From Eopsaltria australis (taxonomy: Eukaryota; Chordata; Aves; Passeriformes; Petroicidae), in assembly GCA_034509425.1 (NCBI GenBank), contig JAVTVJ010000863.1:682001-746000 (forward strand): 64,000 nt of DNA, read 5' to 3'. A program made the position numbers and the translations under genes. The notes beneath the pieces were generated by a model, which saw only the letters and a program-made list of their open reading frames with translations, was not told where the DNA came from and searched no databases. Below are positions 48,648-58,830 of the stretch, piece after piece. Positions within the stretch are counted from its first letter, which is position 1. Each line of letters opens with the position of its first letter.

Positions 48648-49100
48648 TGATGCCTGAAGGATTTTTCTGCTTTTCTCCTGAATCCTTCTTACACAGTTCC
48701 CTATATTCACAAGCATCAGCATGCACACTTGTGATGCTTTAGGTGATAGCTCAGCCTGGTTCCATGGTGTTTGTAGGGCCGGGAGACCAAACACCCCTGA
48801 AACCACGGAGAGTTAGAGACCAAACACTCTGTTGTCATAAGCACTCAAGGTCTCCTAGCAGGACAGGTTCTGTAAACTAGAAGTGAGCCCACCCAGGCCC
48901 CTTATTGGGCCCTCCTGGTAGATCTGCTAATGAGTAAGGTCTTTAATTGTACACTCGACTGGGGGACGGGGCTTTGGCGCCGCGTTCTACCTGGACGGCA
49001 GAAGCCATGGAATGGGATCCTATTAAAATACCGAGGGAAACGACCCCAACCCTCTGACCCTGTCTGAGCCTTTATTTCCTAAGAGCAGGAAAAGGCATCA
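48648..49100 (-). mobile_element. solo LTR, family 2, copy 3 (inverted)
   Basis: The reverse complement matches the copies at 16295-16748 and 29129-29582 along the whole 453 bp. It starts TGATGCCTGAAGG and ends AAAAGGCATCA on the plus strand. GAAT flanks it exactly on both sides (48644-48647 and 49101-49104). It shares with copy 2 changes such as GACAACAGAGTG and GCTTGTGAATATAGG, so copies 2 and 3 look closer to each other than to copy 1. No internal viral sequence adjoins it. Confidence 0.9.
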
Positions 49101-50420
49101 GAATCCAGCTCTGTTGAATCAGAGGAACTGTACCCATTAATCCGTGCCACGCTGCAGGGACAATGCTCTAACACCAGGATGAGGAGAGATCCCACTGTTG
49201 TCCTGCTAAAGCAATAACCAACCCCCTACTTTACTGTTTCCAAACCAGCTTATTCCATTTGAGAGAAGAATGCACTGGGTTGCACCTAGCCACCGAATCC
49301 CAGCACAGCTACCACTCATTTACTTTTTATGTATTTCCATTGTAATGGCTGGGAGCAAAACTTGGGAAGAGTGGATGGTCCCACAGAAGCAGCTGTGAAA
49401 AGATGTCCCGGAATGGAGACAAACAGCATTGTTAATAGACTCCTCTTGGTGAGCGGAGAAAACACGGTGTCAATCACGCCTGCTGACAGCGTGCAATTAA
49501 CCCAGCATCAAATTGGAGGGAGATGGATGGGACCAGATGGTCCTGTTATCCTAACAAAGGATTATACAGCAAGTGTCCTTCGGAAGGAAGAGGATTTTTT
49601 TTTTAACAAGAGACCTTTGGAACAACAACAACAACAACAAAAAAAAGAATTAAAGAGATGTTACAGAAAACGGAAATGAGCAAAGCACGGTTTAAATATG
49701 AATTCCAGTAGTTAGTGATGTGCTTTAAGGACATGTTAGGTTTTGATCATGATGATGTCTGCTGAAATTTATCCAAAAAGATCTCCCAAAGGATTGACAT
49801 CAGACAGAATCACTGCGAACGAAGTCAGCGAGGAATGATCAAAAAATTGGCATTCTTGCAGTTCCTGAAAAATGATTTTGTTTATTAACTTTATTAACCT
49901 AAAACTGCCCCAATGCTGCCCTCCTATTCTGCTGTTCTTAGGGGAAATCTATATTTTGAAGCCTAAATAGCAGCAGCTGCACCTGGCTGAGCAAGGCACC
50001 CCAAAACCCTTCCCAGAGCTTGGGATCACATGCTTGGAACTAAAGCTCTCACTCTGAGATAGGTTATTAGTTATGTGCAAGACACGACCGACTTCTGCAA
50101 AGAAATCAGGCAAAACAGGTAAATAAGAGGAATTTCCAGCAAGGTAAAATGTTCTAAAAATCTGTTATCAGTTTCCCAGAGTGTCAGACAAATGCTGCAG
50201 CAGGGGGTGGCTCAGGTCTGTCCTGCAGACACTGAAACCTCCCCCAGTGACCCCAGTTCCCTTTTCCCTGTCCCCTGCCAGGTGTCTCTCACACTGCGCT
50301 GGAATTTTTCTGGCAAAGGCATGAAGCTTCTGTGATATTTCCTGTGACTTTTTAGTTTATGATTCTCCTTCTTCTCTAAATTCCACAAGATCCAGGCCTG
50401 CACAAGTGAATCAAGAATTC
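49101..50420. other. unannotated non-coding stretch
   Basis: Unique DNA. A 116-codon frame (49329-49679) ends in a glutamine run caused by an (ACA)n/(A)n microsatellite at about 49620-49650. No domain is recognised. Bases 49420-49880 have some regulatory-looking texture but no decisive motif. Confidence 0.4.
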
Positions 50421-50460
50421 CCTATTTTTTCCTATTTTTTCCTATTTTTTCCTATTTTTT
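50421..50460. repeat. (CCTATTTTTT)4
   Basis: Four exact 10-bp units directly in front of the TTCCC tract. Confidence 0.97.
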
Positions 50461-50773
50461 CCTTTCCCTTTCCCTTTCCTTTCCTTTCCTTTCCTTTTCC
50501 CTTCCCTTCCCTTCCCTTCCCTTCCCTTCCCTTCCCTTCCCTTCCCTTCCTTTCTTTTCCCTTCCCTTTTTTCCTTTCCTTTCCTTTCCTTTCCTTTCCT
50601 TCTTTTCCTTCCTTCCCTTCCCTTCCCTTCCCTTCCCTTCCCTTCCCTTCCCTTCCCTTCCCTTCCCTTCCCTTCCCTTCCCTTCCCTTCCCTTCCCTTT
50701 CCCTTTCTTCCCTTCCCTTCCCTTCCCTTCCCTTCCCTTCCCTTCCCTTCCCTTCCCTTCCCTTCCCTTCCCT
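50461..50773. repeat. (TTCCC)n polypyrimidine tract
   Basis: About 310 bases of pure C and T on the plus strand, mostly TTCCC with TTCCT and TTTTCC interruptions near 50465-50500 and 50548-50615. The minus strand carries GGGAA repeats that fit a G-quadruplex pattern, and the whole is a strong triplex candidate. It mirrors the (AGGGA)20 tract at 26720-26819. Open Arg/Glu/Gly/Lys-rich frames on the minus strand and Pro/Phe/Ser-rich frames on the plus strand are by-products. Confidence 0.97.
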
Positions 50774-51865
50774 CTCCCCAAAGGAAATGTTTTGCAGTGT
50801 AGTTTGACCCACACACAATTAAAAAAAAAGGTGCCCTGCTTGACACCTTTTCAACATTATCCATTTGGAAGAATTTCAGCTCTTTTCCACCCATGGAAAT
50901 TACAGAAGACCTAATCAGCAGATAGGATAAAGTCATAGAAAATGCACATCAGCACACCTTAAAGAAAGTAAAATAAATCCTGAAAGTTTAATATCCCCCT
51001 TTCTTGGACCTAAATAGGCCCCTTTGGAAAACTATTTTATTGTTTCTCATTAAATTAGAATTGTGCTGAGATGCCACTATCTACCATTTCCTATTATTAT
51101 TAATGTAAAAAAAAAAAATAAAATCATTGCATATTCAGCATTTCCCCAGTTAAAACAAGTCAGAATGAAGATCTGAGCTGTGTTTTTTCTTAATTCATGC
51201 TAATTTAAAAACAGAAAGTTCTTTACTTCTTTCCCCCCTAGTTTGCATCTGCATTTAAAGATAGCAATATTTTCTAATGATAATTAAGAACCTTTAATTT
51301 ATTAGTTTATTACTTCTGTGCAACATTAGCAGCTCTTACAGAAAGAGCTCAGAGACACCACGTGTGAACGTGCTTAATTCCTCTCTCATTAACCCCAGAA
51401 ACACAGAACAATTTCCAGCCCAGGAGCCACTGGATTTTCCCAGTTTCCAGGCTATTGGTGGGAGCTCACACCACAATCCCAAATTTCTGCTCACCAAAAT
51501 TTCAGCTTCTGCGACCCTCTCGTGTTTAACAATTGCTGCTCTGAAGAGGAGCCTGTCCTGCACCCCCATTTACAGATCCTGTGTTAAGGAAATGTTGATA
51601 TTTCTGTGCAGTTGGCTCAAGGACAGCACTGGAAACCAGGCTGGTGTTTTTATCAGGAAAAGAGCAGATATACACACGTGGATAAGAGGAAATTCAGTGC
51701 ACACTGAAGACTTCACTCCATAATGCAGTGGTGGGGATCGATGCTAATGATTTGCCCAAAGACTCTCCAGTTTTAATTTGCTGCCAAAACAGAATTACTG
51801 AAATTTTCCAGACATTTCCTCAACATTCAGTGAAGTCAAGTCAGGGCATGGAAGAGAAGAGCTGT
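50774..51865. other. unannotated, AT-rich stretch
   Basis: Bases 50930-51330 are AT-rich with a run of twelve A near 51107-51118. A 119-codon frame (51364-51723) has no recognisable domain. Confidence 0.4.
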
Positions 51866-52107
51866 GGGAAGAGGCCAGGTCAGACAGGGATTGGATATTG
51901 GGAAGGAATTCCTGGCTGGGAGGGTGGGGAGGAGCTGGGGTGGAATTCCCAGATTTGCTGTGGCTGCCCCTGGATCCCTGCAATCAAGGCCAGGTTGGAC
52001 ACTGGGGCTTGGAGCAGCCTGGGACAGTGGGAGGTGTCCCTGCCATGGCAGGGGTGGCGCTGGATGGGATTTAAAATCCCTCCAACCCAAACCATTCTGG
52101 AATGAGA
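51866..52107 (+). mobile_element. CR1 LINE 3' fragment
   Basis: GACAGGGATTGGATATTGGG, AAGGAATTCCTGGCTGGGAG, CAAGGCCAGGTTGGACACTG, GGGCTTGGAGCAGCCTGGGA, CAGTGGGAGGTGTCCCTGCC and CCCTCCAACCCAAACCATTC follow the classic CR1 3' order closely. This is the best-preserved CR1 end in the window. It is 5'-truncated and non-coding. Confidence 0.92.
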
Positions 52108-52176
52108 AGAAACACAGGGACTGTGGTTCACTAGGCCAGGTTACTCAAAGCTCTGTCCAAACCTGGCCTTGAAAGG

Positions 52177-52358
52177 CCTGGCAGAGTTCACTCAAAATTC
52201 CAGCCTGGCACAGATCACTCAAAATCTCAGCCTGGCAGAGTTCTCTCAAAATCTCAAACTGGCAAAGTTCACTCAAAATTTCAGCCTGGAAAAGTTCACC
52301 CAAAATCCCAGCCTAGAAAAGTTCTCTCAAAATCCCAACCTGGCAAAGCTCACGCAGG
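52177..52358. repeat. 27-bp minisatellite
   Basis: About 6.7 units of CCTGGCAGAGTTCACTCAAA followed by ATCTCAG. As 27 is nine codons, a plus-strand frame (52169-52408, 79 codons) reads as regular nonapeptides of the form L-A-x-F-T-Q-N-x-S. There is no start context, signal or homologous domain to support translation. The array begins only about 70 bases after the CR1 end. Confidence 0.93.
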
Positions 52359-53159
52359 TGGATGAAGAAATCTGTGACACCTCTTATTTTGCCTATGAAT
52401 CCCAATAACTCCCCTGCCCTGGGCTGCAGGCAGGAGGATGCTCTGCCTTGGGCTGTGTCCCCTGCAGATCTCAGCTTTTACAGCTGCTCCTCCCTGCCCT
52501 GGCACAATCTGTCTCTGGGCATCCCAAAATGTCCTGCAAAATTCAACGTCTCCTCCACCCCATCACTTGGAAAGGACTTCAGAAGACCTGCACACCATTT
52601 CCCACCCCCTTTTTTTAAACTGCGGGAGAAGTTTGGAGCATCTGCAGCCGGAGGGATCCCAGGAGTTCATCAGTGGCTCAGTGCCACAGCACTTCTGCCT
52701 GAGCGACCTCGACAGGCAGCCCTGTCCTCATATGGAGTTTTTAATAAATGTCAGGAAACCTGAAGTCCTAACGTGTCCCTAAAGTTCCTTCTTGGCATCG
52801 TTAACAACCAGAGACAGAGGAATGCAATTGAAATGTCTGTCTCCAGAAAAAAAAAAGGAAATCTCACCTGGGCTGAGTGTGAGGGGATGAAGGAGGAGAG
52901 CTCCTTGTGGGGGGAGCTGTGGGAGGATCAGGTTCAATCCCTTCCAACCCAGCAGGGATCAGCTGGAAATGAGCTCTGTCTGACATCCTCACAGGCAGGA
53001 GCTCCAAGCAGGCTTTGGAGCTGCCTTTTGGGATGAGCTGCCCCTGGAATGGGCTCTCCTGGGCTGGGCTGGTGTTTGTGGTGTGCAGAGTTGGCACCGA
53101 CGGGACTGGGAGGAGCAGAGACTCTGCTGCTCCTGGCTGGAGGCACAAAGGCACCAGGG
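52359..53159. other. unannotated non-coding stretch
   Basis: Unique DNA; no gene or repeat recognised. The frames of 133 and 114 codons here overlap one another and have no known domain. Confidence 0.4.
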
Positions 53160-53524
53160 AACACCAGGGATTTGGGAAGAGGGGATGGATCACCAGGGAT
53201 TCAGGAGCAGGGGATGGATCAACAGGAATTTGGGAGCAATGGGTGGATCACCAGGGATTTGGGAGCAAGGGATGGATTGGCAGGAATTTGACAGCAGTTG
53301 ATGGATCACCAGGGATTTGGGAGCACTGGGTGGATCTCCAGGGATCTGGGATCAAGGGATGGATTTTGACAGCAATGGATGGATCACCAGGGACTGAGGA
53401 GCAATGGATGGATCACCAGGAATTTGACAGCAATAAGTGGATCACCAGGGATCTGGGATCATGGGATGGATCTCCAGGGATTTGGCAGCACTGGGAGGAT
53501 CACCAGGGATTTGGGAGCAATGCA
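53160..53524. repeat. 29-30-bp minisatellite
   Basis: About 12 units related to GGATGGATCACCAGGGATTT followed by GGGAGCAAT, with alternation between GGGATTTGGGAGCA and GGAATTTGACAGCA types. Unit length varies between 28 and 30, and one unit is truncated near 53360-53380. Three plus frames remain open (214, 80, 72 codons), encoding Trp/Gly/Asp-rich repeats. Confidence 0.94.
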
Positions 53525-56500
53525 GAATCCCATTTTCACACCCACACCAGGGAGGGAAAGGTGTGGATCCAGGTGACTGAGACTGGAAGAGGTTTGGAAG
53601 CTGCTGCCCCAGCAGCGAGGACCCAGCAAAGCTCAGGATGCAGCCAATACTCCACATGATGAGTTTGTAGGAATATTTGAGTGGATACTCTTGGAAAAAT
53701 TGCACTATGGAATAAATGAGGCTTTAGTTATCTTTTGTTATTCCAGTGTAGCCAGCTTGGCTCTTTTTCCTAAAAGTCAAATGACAAATTTGTCAAGAAA
53801 GCCCCAAACCTGACCCTGTATTGGATATCATTGATGTAGCTACAAATATATTCTTAATATTTAATATTTATTACTTAGATACATATAAATATTATTACTT
53901 ATAATGCTTATGAATGTGACTTTGGTGGTGAGAAGTTTTTAATATGCATTTTTAAAGACTCTCCTAGCTCAAAGCTTTTAATTGCTTTTAAAAATGAAAC
54001 TCTCAGTCTTTGGGCAAACTAAAGTGGTAATTTTAAGGAAGGAATTTTCTGGGTTTTTTTACAATTACACTTCACTGAAAATTTTGTATTAAGCTGTGCT
54101 TTAAATCAGCATTTCCTCAAATTGAAGAACAACTGATGCTAAAGTTATATGGTAGGTTATAATACTTGTAATTCACAGAAAAACAAAAAACAAATCAGTT
54201 TATCACGAGTGTTCTTTCTAGCAAGGATTTCCAAAACCAGTGGCTAGGATAGATTGTTGATTTGCAGACCAAACATCTCTAATTACACAAAAGGAAATCC
54301 ACGGAATTGCCAGGGTTCATGAAGAGATAATCAAATCAGAAACATTGGGAATGAGGGAGAGGCTCCGTGTGGAACTGCTGAAACAGCAACTTCAGCAGCT
54401 GAGAAGTTCTTTAATGGATGTCACAGGTTTGCCAGTTTTCAAAGGGATACAGAAATTAAAGAAAACAAAACAAAACAGTCTCAAAAGCAGATGATTTTGG
54501 GTCTTCAAGCTGTACAGTTTTTTACAGTTATATTAATTTTTTTTTTAATAGGAGTTATTTCCAAGTGCTCAGCACAAAGCAAGATCTATCTGGAGTTCAG
54601 CTCAGTGGGGCTAAAGGCAAACTAATAATTTAATTCCAGCAATTATTAATGATCTCAAATGTATTTCTTGAGGTATTTGTGCAGCAGCTCCTACATTTAT
54701 TTATGTGCAAGCAAAAAGGGCTTTATTCTCAAAATCAGATCTTTACGACCAAAGTATCATAAAGACTCTCATTGATTCCAAAGAGTTTCTGCTGATTCTC
54801 ATGTTTGAAATAGAACAGATTCTTTTTTCCTGCCTTTCTAATGTTCTCCTTTGGTTGTAGAGTGTTAATTAACAGTGAAAATTAATCTAGCAGCAATTTT
54901 TTTTAAGACCATGCAGGTGCTGCTGCCTTTTTCAGGAGTGACTTTTAATCTAAATTTGGCCCCAAATTTTAAAAGCTGGCAAAGGGAAGCCACTGAATTT
55001 TACCTAGAAGCTATTTGGAAGTTATATTAATGTCAATATTTAGCACCTCAGTGCTGTTTTTTCTTATGGTAAAAATGTCTGTACCAGTTTTATTTTAAGA
55101 AGAAATATTTAATTATTAAACTTCACATCTTTTAATAAAGCAACAGCAAAACTGCCATTCAAATGTGGGTGCTAACAGGGAACAGTTACAGGAGATCTGG
55201 TTTGGAGAGTTAAATTAGCATTTAGCACTTCCCCAAAATCATCTCCTCATCAAGGGGCTCTTGGGGATTGTTCCAAACTGGGAACATTCTGATCCCTTTG
55301 GGAATCTCAGTCCCTGGGGGCCTGCACAGGAGAACGTGGCAGAGCTGGGATTTGCCTTCAAATATCCTCTGGGCTCAGGATGCAACCATTAACTCTGGGC
55401 CATCCCATAAATTATTGGCACCAAATCAGGACAGCAGAACCAAGATATCAGCTAAAATTCAACCAGCAAGGAATGTCGTGGTGAAATTGCTGTTTTTGAA
55501 CTTATATGGGACTTTTAAACCGAAATTCCACAGAAATAGGTTCAGCCTTTCCCTCTCCCAGCATTTTTGTTGCTATTTTCCATGAGGGATGAGCTGGATG
55601 CAACAATTCCCGTTTGGGATTGGGGAATGCTTGTTTTATTTTTATCAGCCCTAAACTTAATGTTGCATTTCCACAGCCCCCTCACATCAACAGCACATAA
55701 ACACCTCTGACCAAAACTGTGTCAGCAGTGCCACCAAGACTTTCCCCCTCCTATTACTCGATATTAAACTCTGTTAAATCCTGGATGTGTCAGCTGGGCT
55801 CAGCTTACAGCCACAGGAACCTTGTTAAGCTCAGACTTGCATTTTAAACGTTGATGCTCCGTGGTAAATCCCAAAGTTTGGATGCTGCGAGTGGCTGCTC
55901 ATCAACTCCTCCCTTCATGAAGATGATGAGAGCACAATTTGGGCCTCAATCTCTGCTTTGTGCAGCTGCAAAAAGCAGCCAGGAGCCAGGCAAGCCACCC
56001 CAGCAGTGGGGTTAAAGTGGGCTCTGTGTGGAGTGTTGTCAATAGTTCCCTGTTGCTAAGGAAACAATTTCCTTGGTAGCTGCATGTTTGCCACATCTCA
56101 CTAAGCTGGTGTCAGTCTCGAGCAAGGAACGACGTGGAGTGGCATCAAGAATAAAACCCCAAATAGGCTGGAAGTTTATTTAGGACTGGTTTGGGAAAAA
56201 ATCCCAGCCAGGTTGGAAACACAGTTTGGTGGCTCGTGGAGAAGCTCTGGTGGTGTCAGTCAGTAGGTGGCAAAGAGCTAGAAGTATTTGTATAATAAAT
56301 AAAAATCTTTTGTCTTCTAAAAATTGGAAAGAATGTAAAATTCTTTTACAAGAATGCACTTTTTAGCTGCTGGAAACCTCAGGTGCTGCACTCAGGTGGC
56401 AGCAGAATGGATGGGGAACTACAGCATTGTTTGTTTCTTCACATCAGTGTAAACCTTAAATTATATTTTTACTTTCTAATATGAATTACTTGCTATTTTA

Positions 56501-57814
56501 CAACCTCAGAGTGGGTAAAGCACACGTAGAAAATCAGAAATGTGAAAACACACCGTGCACTTTTGTGCACAATGACCAAGAACAGTTTGTAAGGAAATGA
56601 TCAGGTCTACAATTTCTGTATCCACTGCAGCTCCCTTACCCTCTGCTTTTCAATACTTATGTTAGCACAGGAAAGAACTTCCCTGGGCAGGCTGTTTTTG
56701 GAAGTGGGAGGTTCCAAATCCACCACTTTAAAGGCTGCACCATTCAATATCTGCTGTAAACTGTGGCACCCCCATGCTACAAACCAACCAAATCATGTCC
56801 ATATGGAAGAAATTCAATAAGAATAAAATCAACCTCACAGGATGAACCACACTGAGGAACACCAACATTGTTTCTATGGCTACTCTACAGATCTATCAAA
56901 TCACAAACCCCAAAACCCTCAGAGTTTCACTATTTGTGCTTTCCCCCAAGAAGTCATTGTTTTGTGCCACTCAGGCTGGGAAGGAGGAATCCATGAGGAG
57001 AAAAGGGCTGGAGCTCTCAGGGTGCAGATGAAGTAGAGAGCACCCAGCTGCTCCAGCTTCCACCTGCCCTGGGTGCCTCTGCTCTGCAGGAACTCCCTGA
57101 ATTGGAGGATTAGGATTAGGGGGAGGTTTGAGGGGGGAATGTAAAGCCCTAAACCAACCCTGCTTCCTGCAGGAACTGCCCTGTGCTCATGAGAAACAAG
57201 CCTGAGTGAACTCCTGTCAGCCACTCAGTCCAACAGAACCAAACCACACAAAAATCGCAGTTCAGCTCTTGCTAACTTGGGCTTTCAGGTTGGTTTTTTT
57301 TTTTCCTAGGCACCTTCTACCGTTTGAAGCTGTCCCACAGCCAGCACCTTTTCCTGCAGCCTCAGGAAGAAGGCAGGTTCATTCCACTTATAAAAAATAA
57401 CCCTGATTCACGAATAGTTGGGTTTAGGCACAGTTACTCTGTGCACCTGAATGCTGTCTGTGGGTGCCTCGAGAAAAGTGAAATATGTTGTGCTTAAGGT
57501 GATGGTTTTCTTCAGATGCTTCTCTTTAATTCGTGTTCTTGGTGTTTTTGTGGCTCCTCCCTTCAAAACTGATTTGCTCCAGAGGAGCAAACACATCCTG
57601 GCCTCTCTCATGCTAATTAAAGAGTCTGGTGCTTAACACTGGAGATCAGGAGTGCTATGAGATATGGGAAATAAAAAGTGTATCAGAGGACTTTAATGGG
57701 AACAGCAAGGTTAATATCTGTCTGTGCTCTTCCAGGAGAAACTGCAAGTGAGACAATTTATTGGATGGGACCTGGGTTTGATGTTTAATTACCAAATCCT
57801 GGTTTCCTGAGCAG
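53525..57814. other. unannotated, AT-rich stretch
   Basis: More than 4 kb of unique DNA without a supported gene. Bases 53800-55200 are notably AT-rich with homopolymer T and A runs. Bases 56280-56700 are also AT-rich. No dispersed repeat is recognised. Confidence 0.4.
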
Positions 57815-58350
57815 CACAGCTCTGCACTGCTGGCACCCGGGGAGGGGCACCTGAAATCCAAAACTGGGGCCTGAACTGAGGGGACAGAGCTCTGCATTGG
57901 TGCCACCCAGAAACCCAAAATTGGGACCTGAACAGAGGGGACAGAGCTCTGCATTGGTGCCATCCAGAAACCCAAAACTGGGACCTGAACAGAGGGGACA
58001 GAGCTCTGCATTGGTGCCATCCAGAAATCCAGAACAAACCTGAACAGAGGGGACAGAGCTCTGCATTGGTGCCACCCAGAAACCCAAATCTGGGGCCTGA
58101 ACAGAGGGGACAGAGCTCTGCATTGGTGCCACCCAGAAACCCAAAACTGGGACCCAAAACAAGGGGACAGAGCTCCGCATTGGTGCCATCCAGAAATCCA
58201 GAACAAACCCAAACAGAGGGGACAGAGCTCTGCATTGGTGCCACCCAGAAACCCAAAATTGGGACCCGAAACGAGGGGACAGAGCTCTGCATTGGTGCCA
58301 CCCAGAAACCCAAAATTGGGACCCGAAACGAGGGGACAGAGATCTGCAGG
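57815..58350. repeat. 57-bp minisatellite
   Basis: About nine units, each beginning GACAGAGCTCTGCATTGGTG, then CCACCCAGAAACCCAAAA, then a variable TTGGGACC/GAAC/GAGGG part. Two units have a shorter middle (CCATCCAGAAATCCAGAACA). Because 57 is 19 codons, all three minus frames (up to 269 codons, 57655-58464) and one plus frame (284 codons, 58066-58920) run through it without stops. The minus frame repeats a 19-residue unit with GFWVAPMQSSVPS. I see no coding support other than openness. Confidence 0.95.
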
Positions 58351-58520
58351 GTCAGACACGCCATGCCCAGGACTGGTACCACAGACCCCGACAAAATCCC
58401 TTCCCTGCGGGCTAACACTCAGATAAAACTGCTGAATATTCATCAGGCCGCTCCGAAGCAGCAATATTTTAGTTATCGTCAGATCAAGCTACACAGAAGA
58501 TCAAATAAGGAGCAATTGTT

Positions 58521-58830
58521 CCTTGGCACGGGCTCCTCCGGCGCTTTCTGCCCTCGCGGCCGGAGCTGCAGGGACACGAGAAGTTCCCTGCGAGTTCGGA
58601 ATCAAAGCGTTCCGGGGAACCCGGGCAGTGCCACAGCGGCTTTGGGGTATCATTGGCAGCCTTCCCCGAGTATTGACAGCCCCGATCCCGCAGCATCCTG
58701 CAGAGCCGCAGCCGGAGCCTCCCGAATTTGTCACTGTCACCGCCCGGGCGCTCGGCATTGTTCGGGAAATTGTATGTGTGAAGCAAAACTGCCTGCGCCC
58801 AACTCGGGGCTGCTCCGCTCCGAAACAGAG
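58521..58830. promoter_or_regulatory. CpG-island-like block
   Basis: I count 28 CpG dinucleotides in about 310 bases, including CCGGCGC, CTCGCGGCCGG and CGCCCGGGCGCTCGG. It is the densest CpG block in the window. It lies directly downstream of the 57-bp array and upstream of AT-rich unique DNA with a T run (58892-58905). It could be the promoter of an unannotated transcript, an unmethylated enhancer, or GC-rich DNA raised by recombination. A 115-codon plus frame (58523-58870) and several minus frames overlap it, as expected for GC-rich DNA; none is recognisable. Confidence 0.5.

Noticed and set aside
48970..48990. TGGCGCC inside LTR copy 3 as a lysine-tRNA primer-binding site
   Set aside because: It is internal to the LTR, lacks the rest of the 18-base match, and occurs in all three solo copies.
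57655..58464. 269-codon minus-strand frame with 19-residue repeats
   Set aside because: The 57-bp unit is a multiple of three and open in several frames on both strands. No start context or known domain. Kept only as part of a finding.
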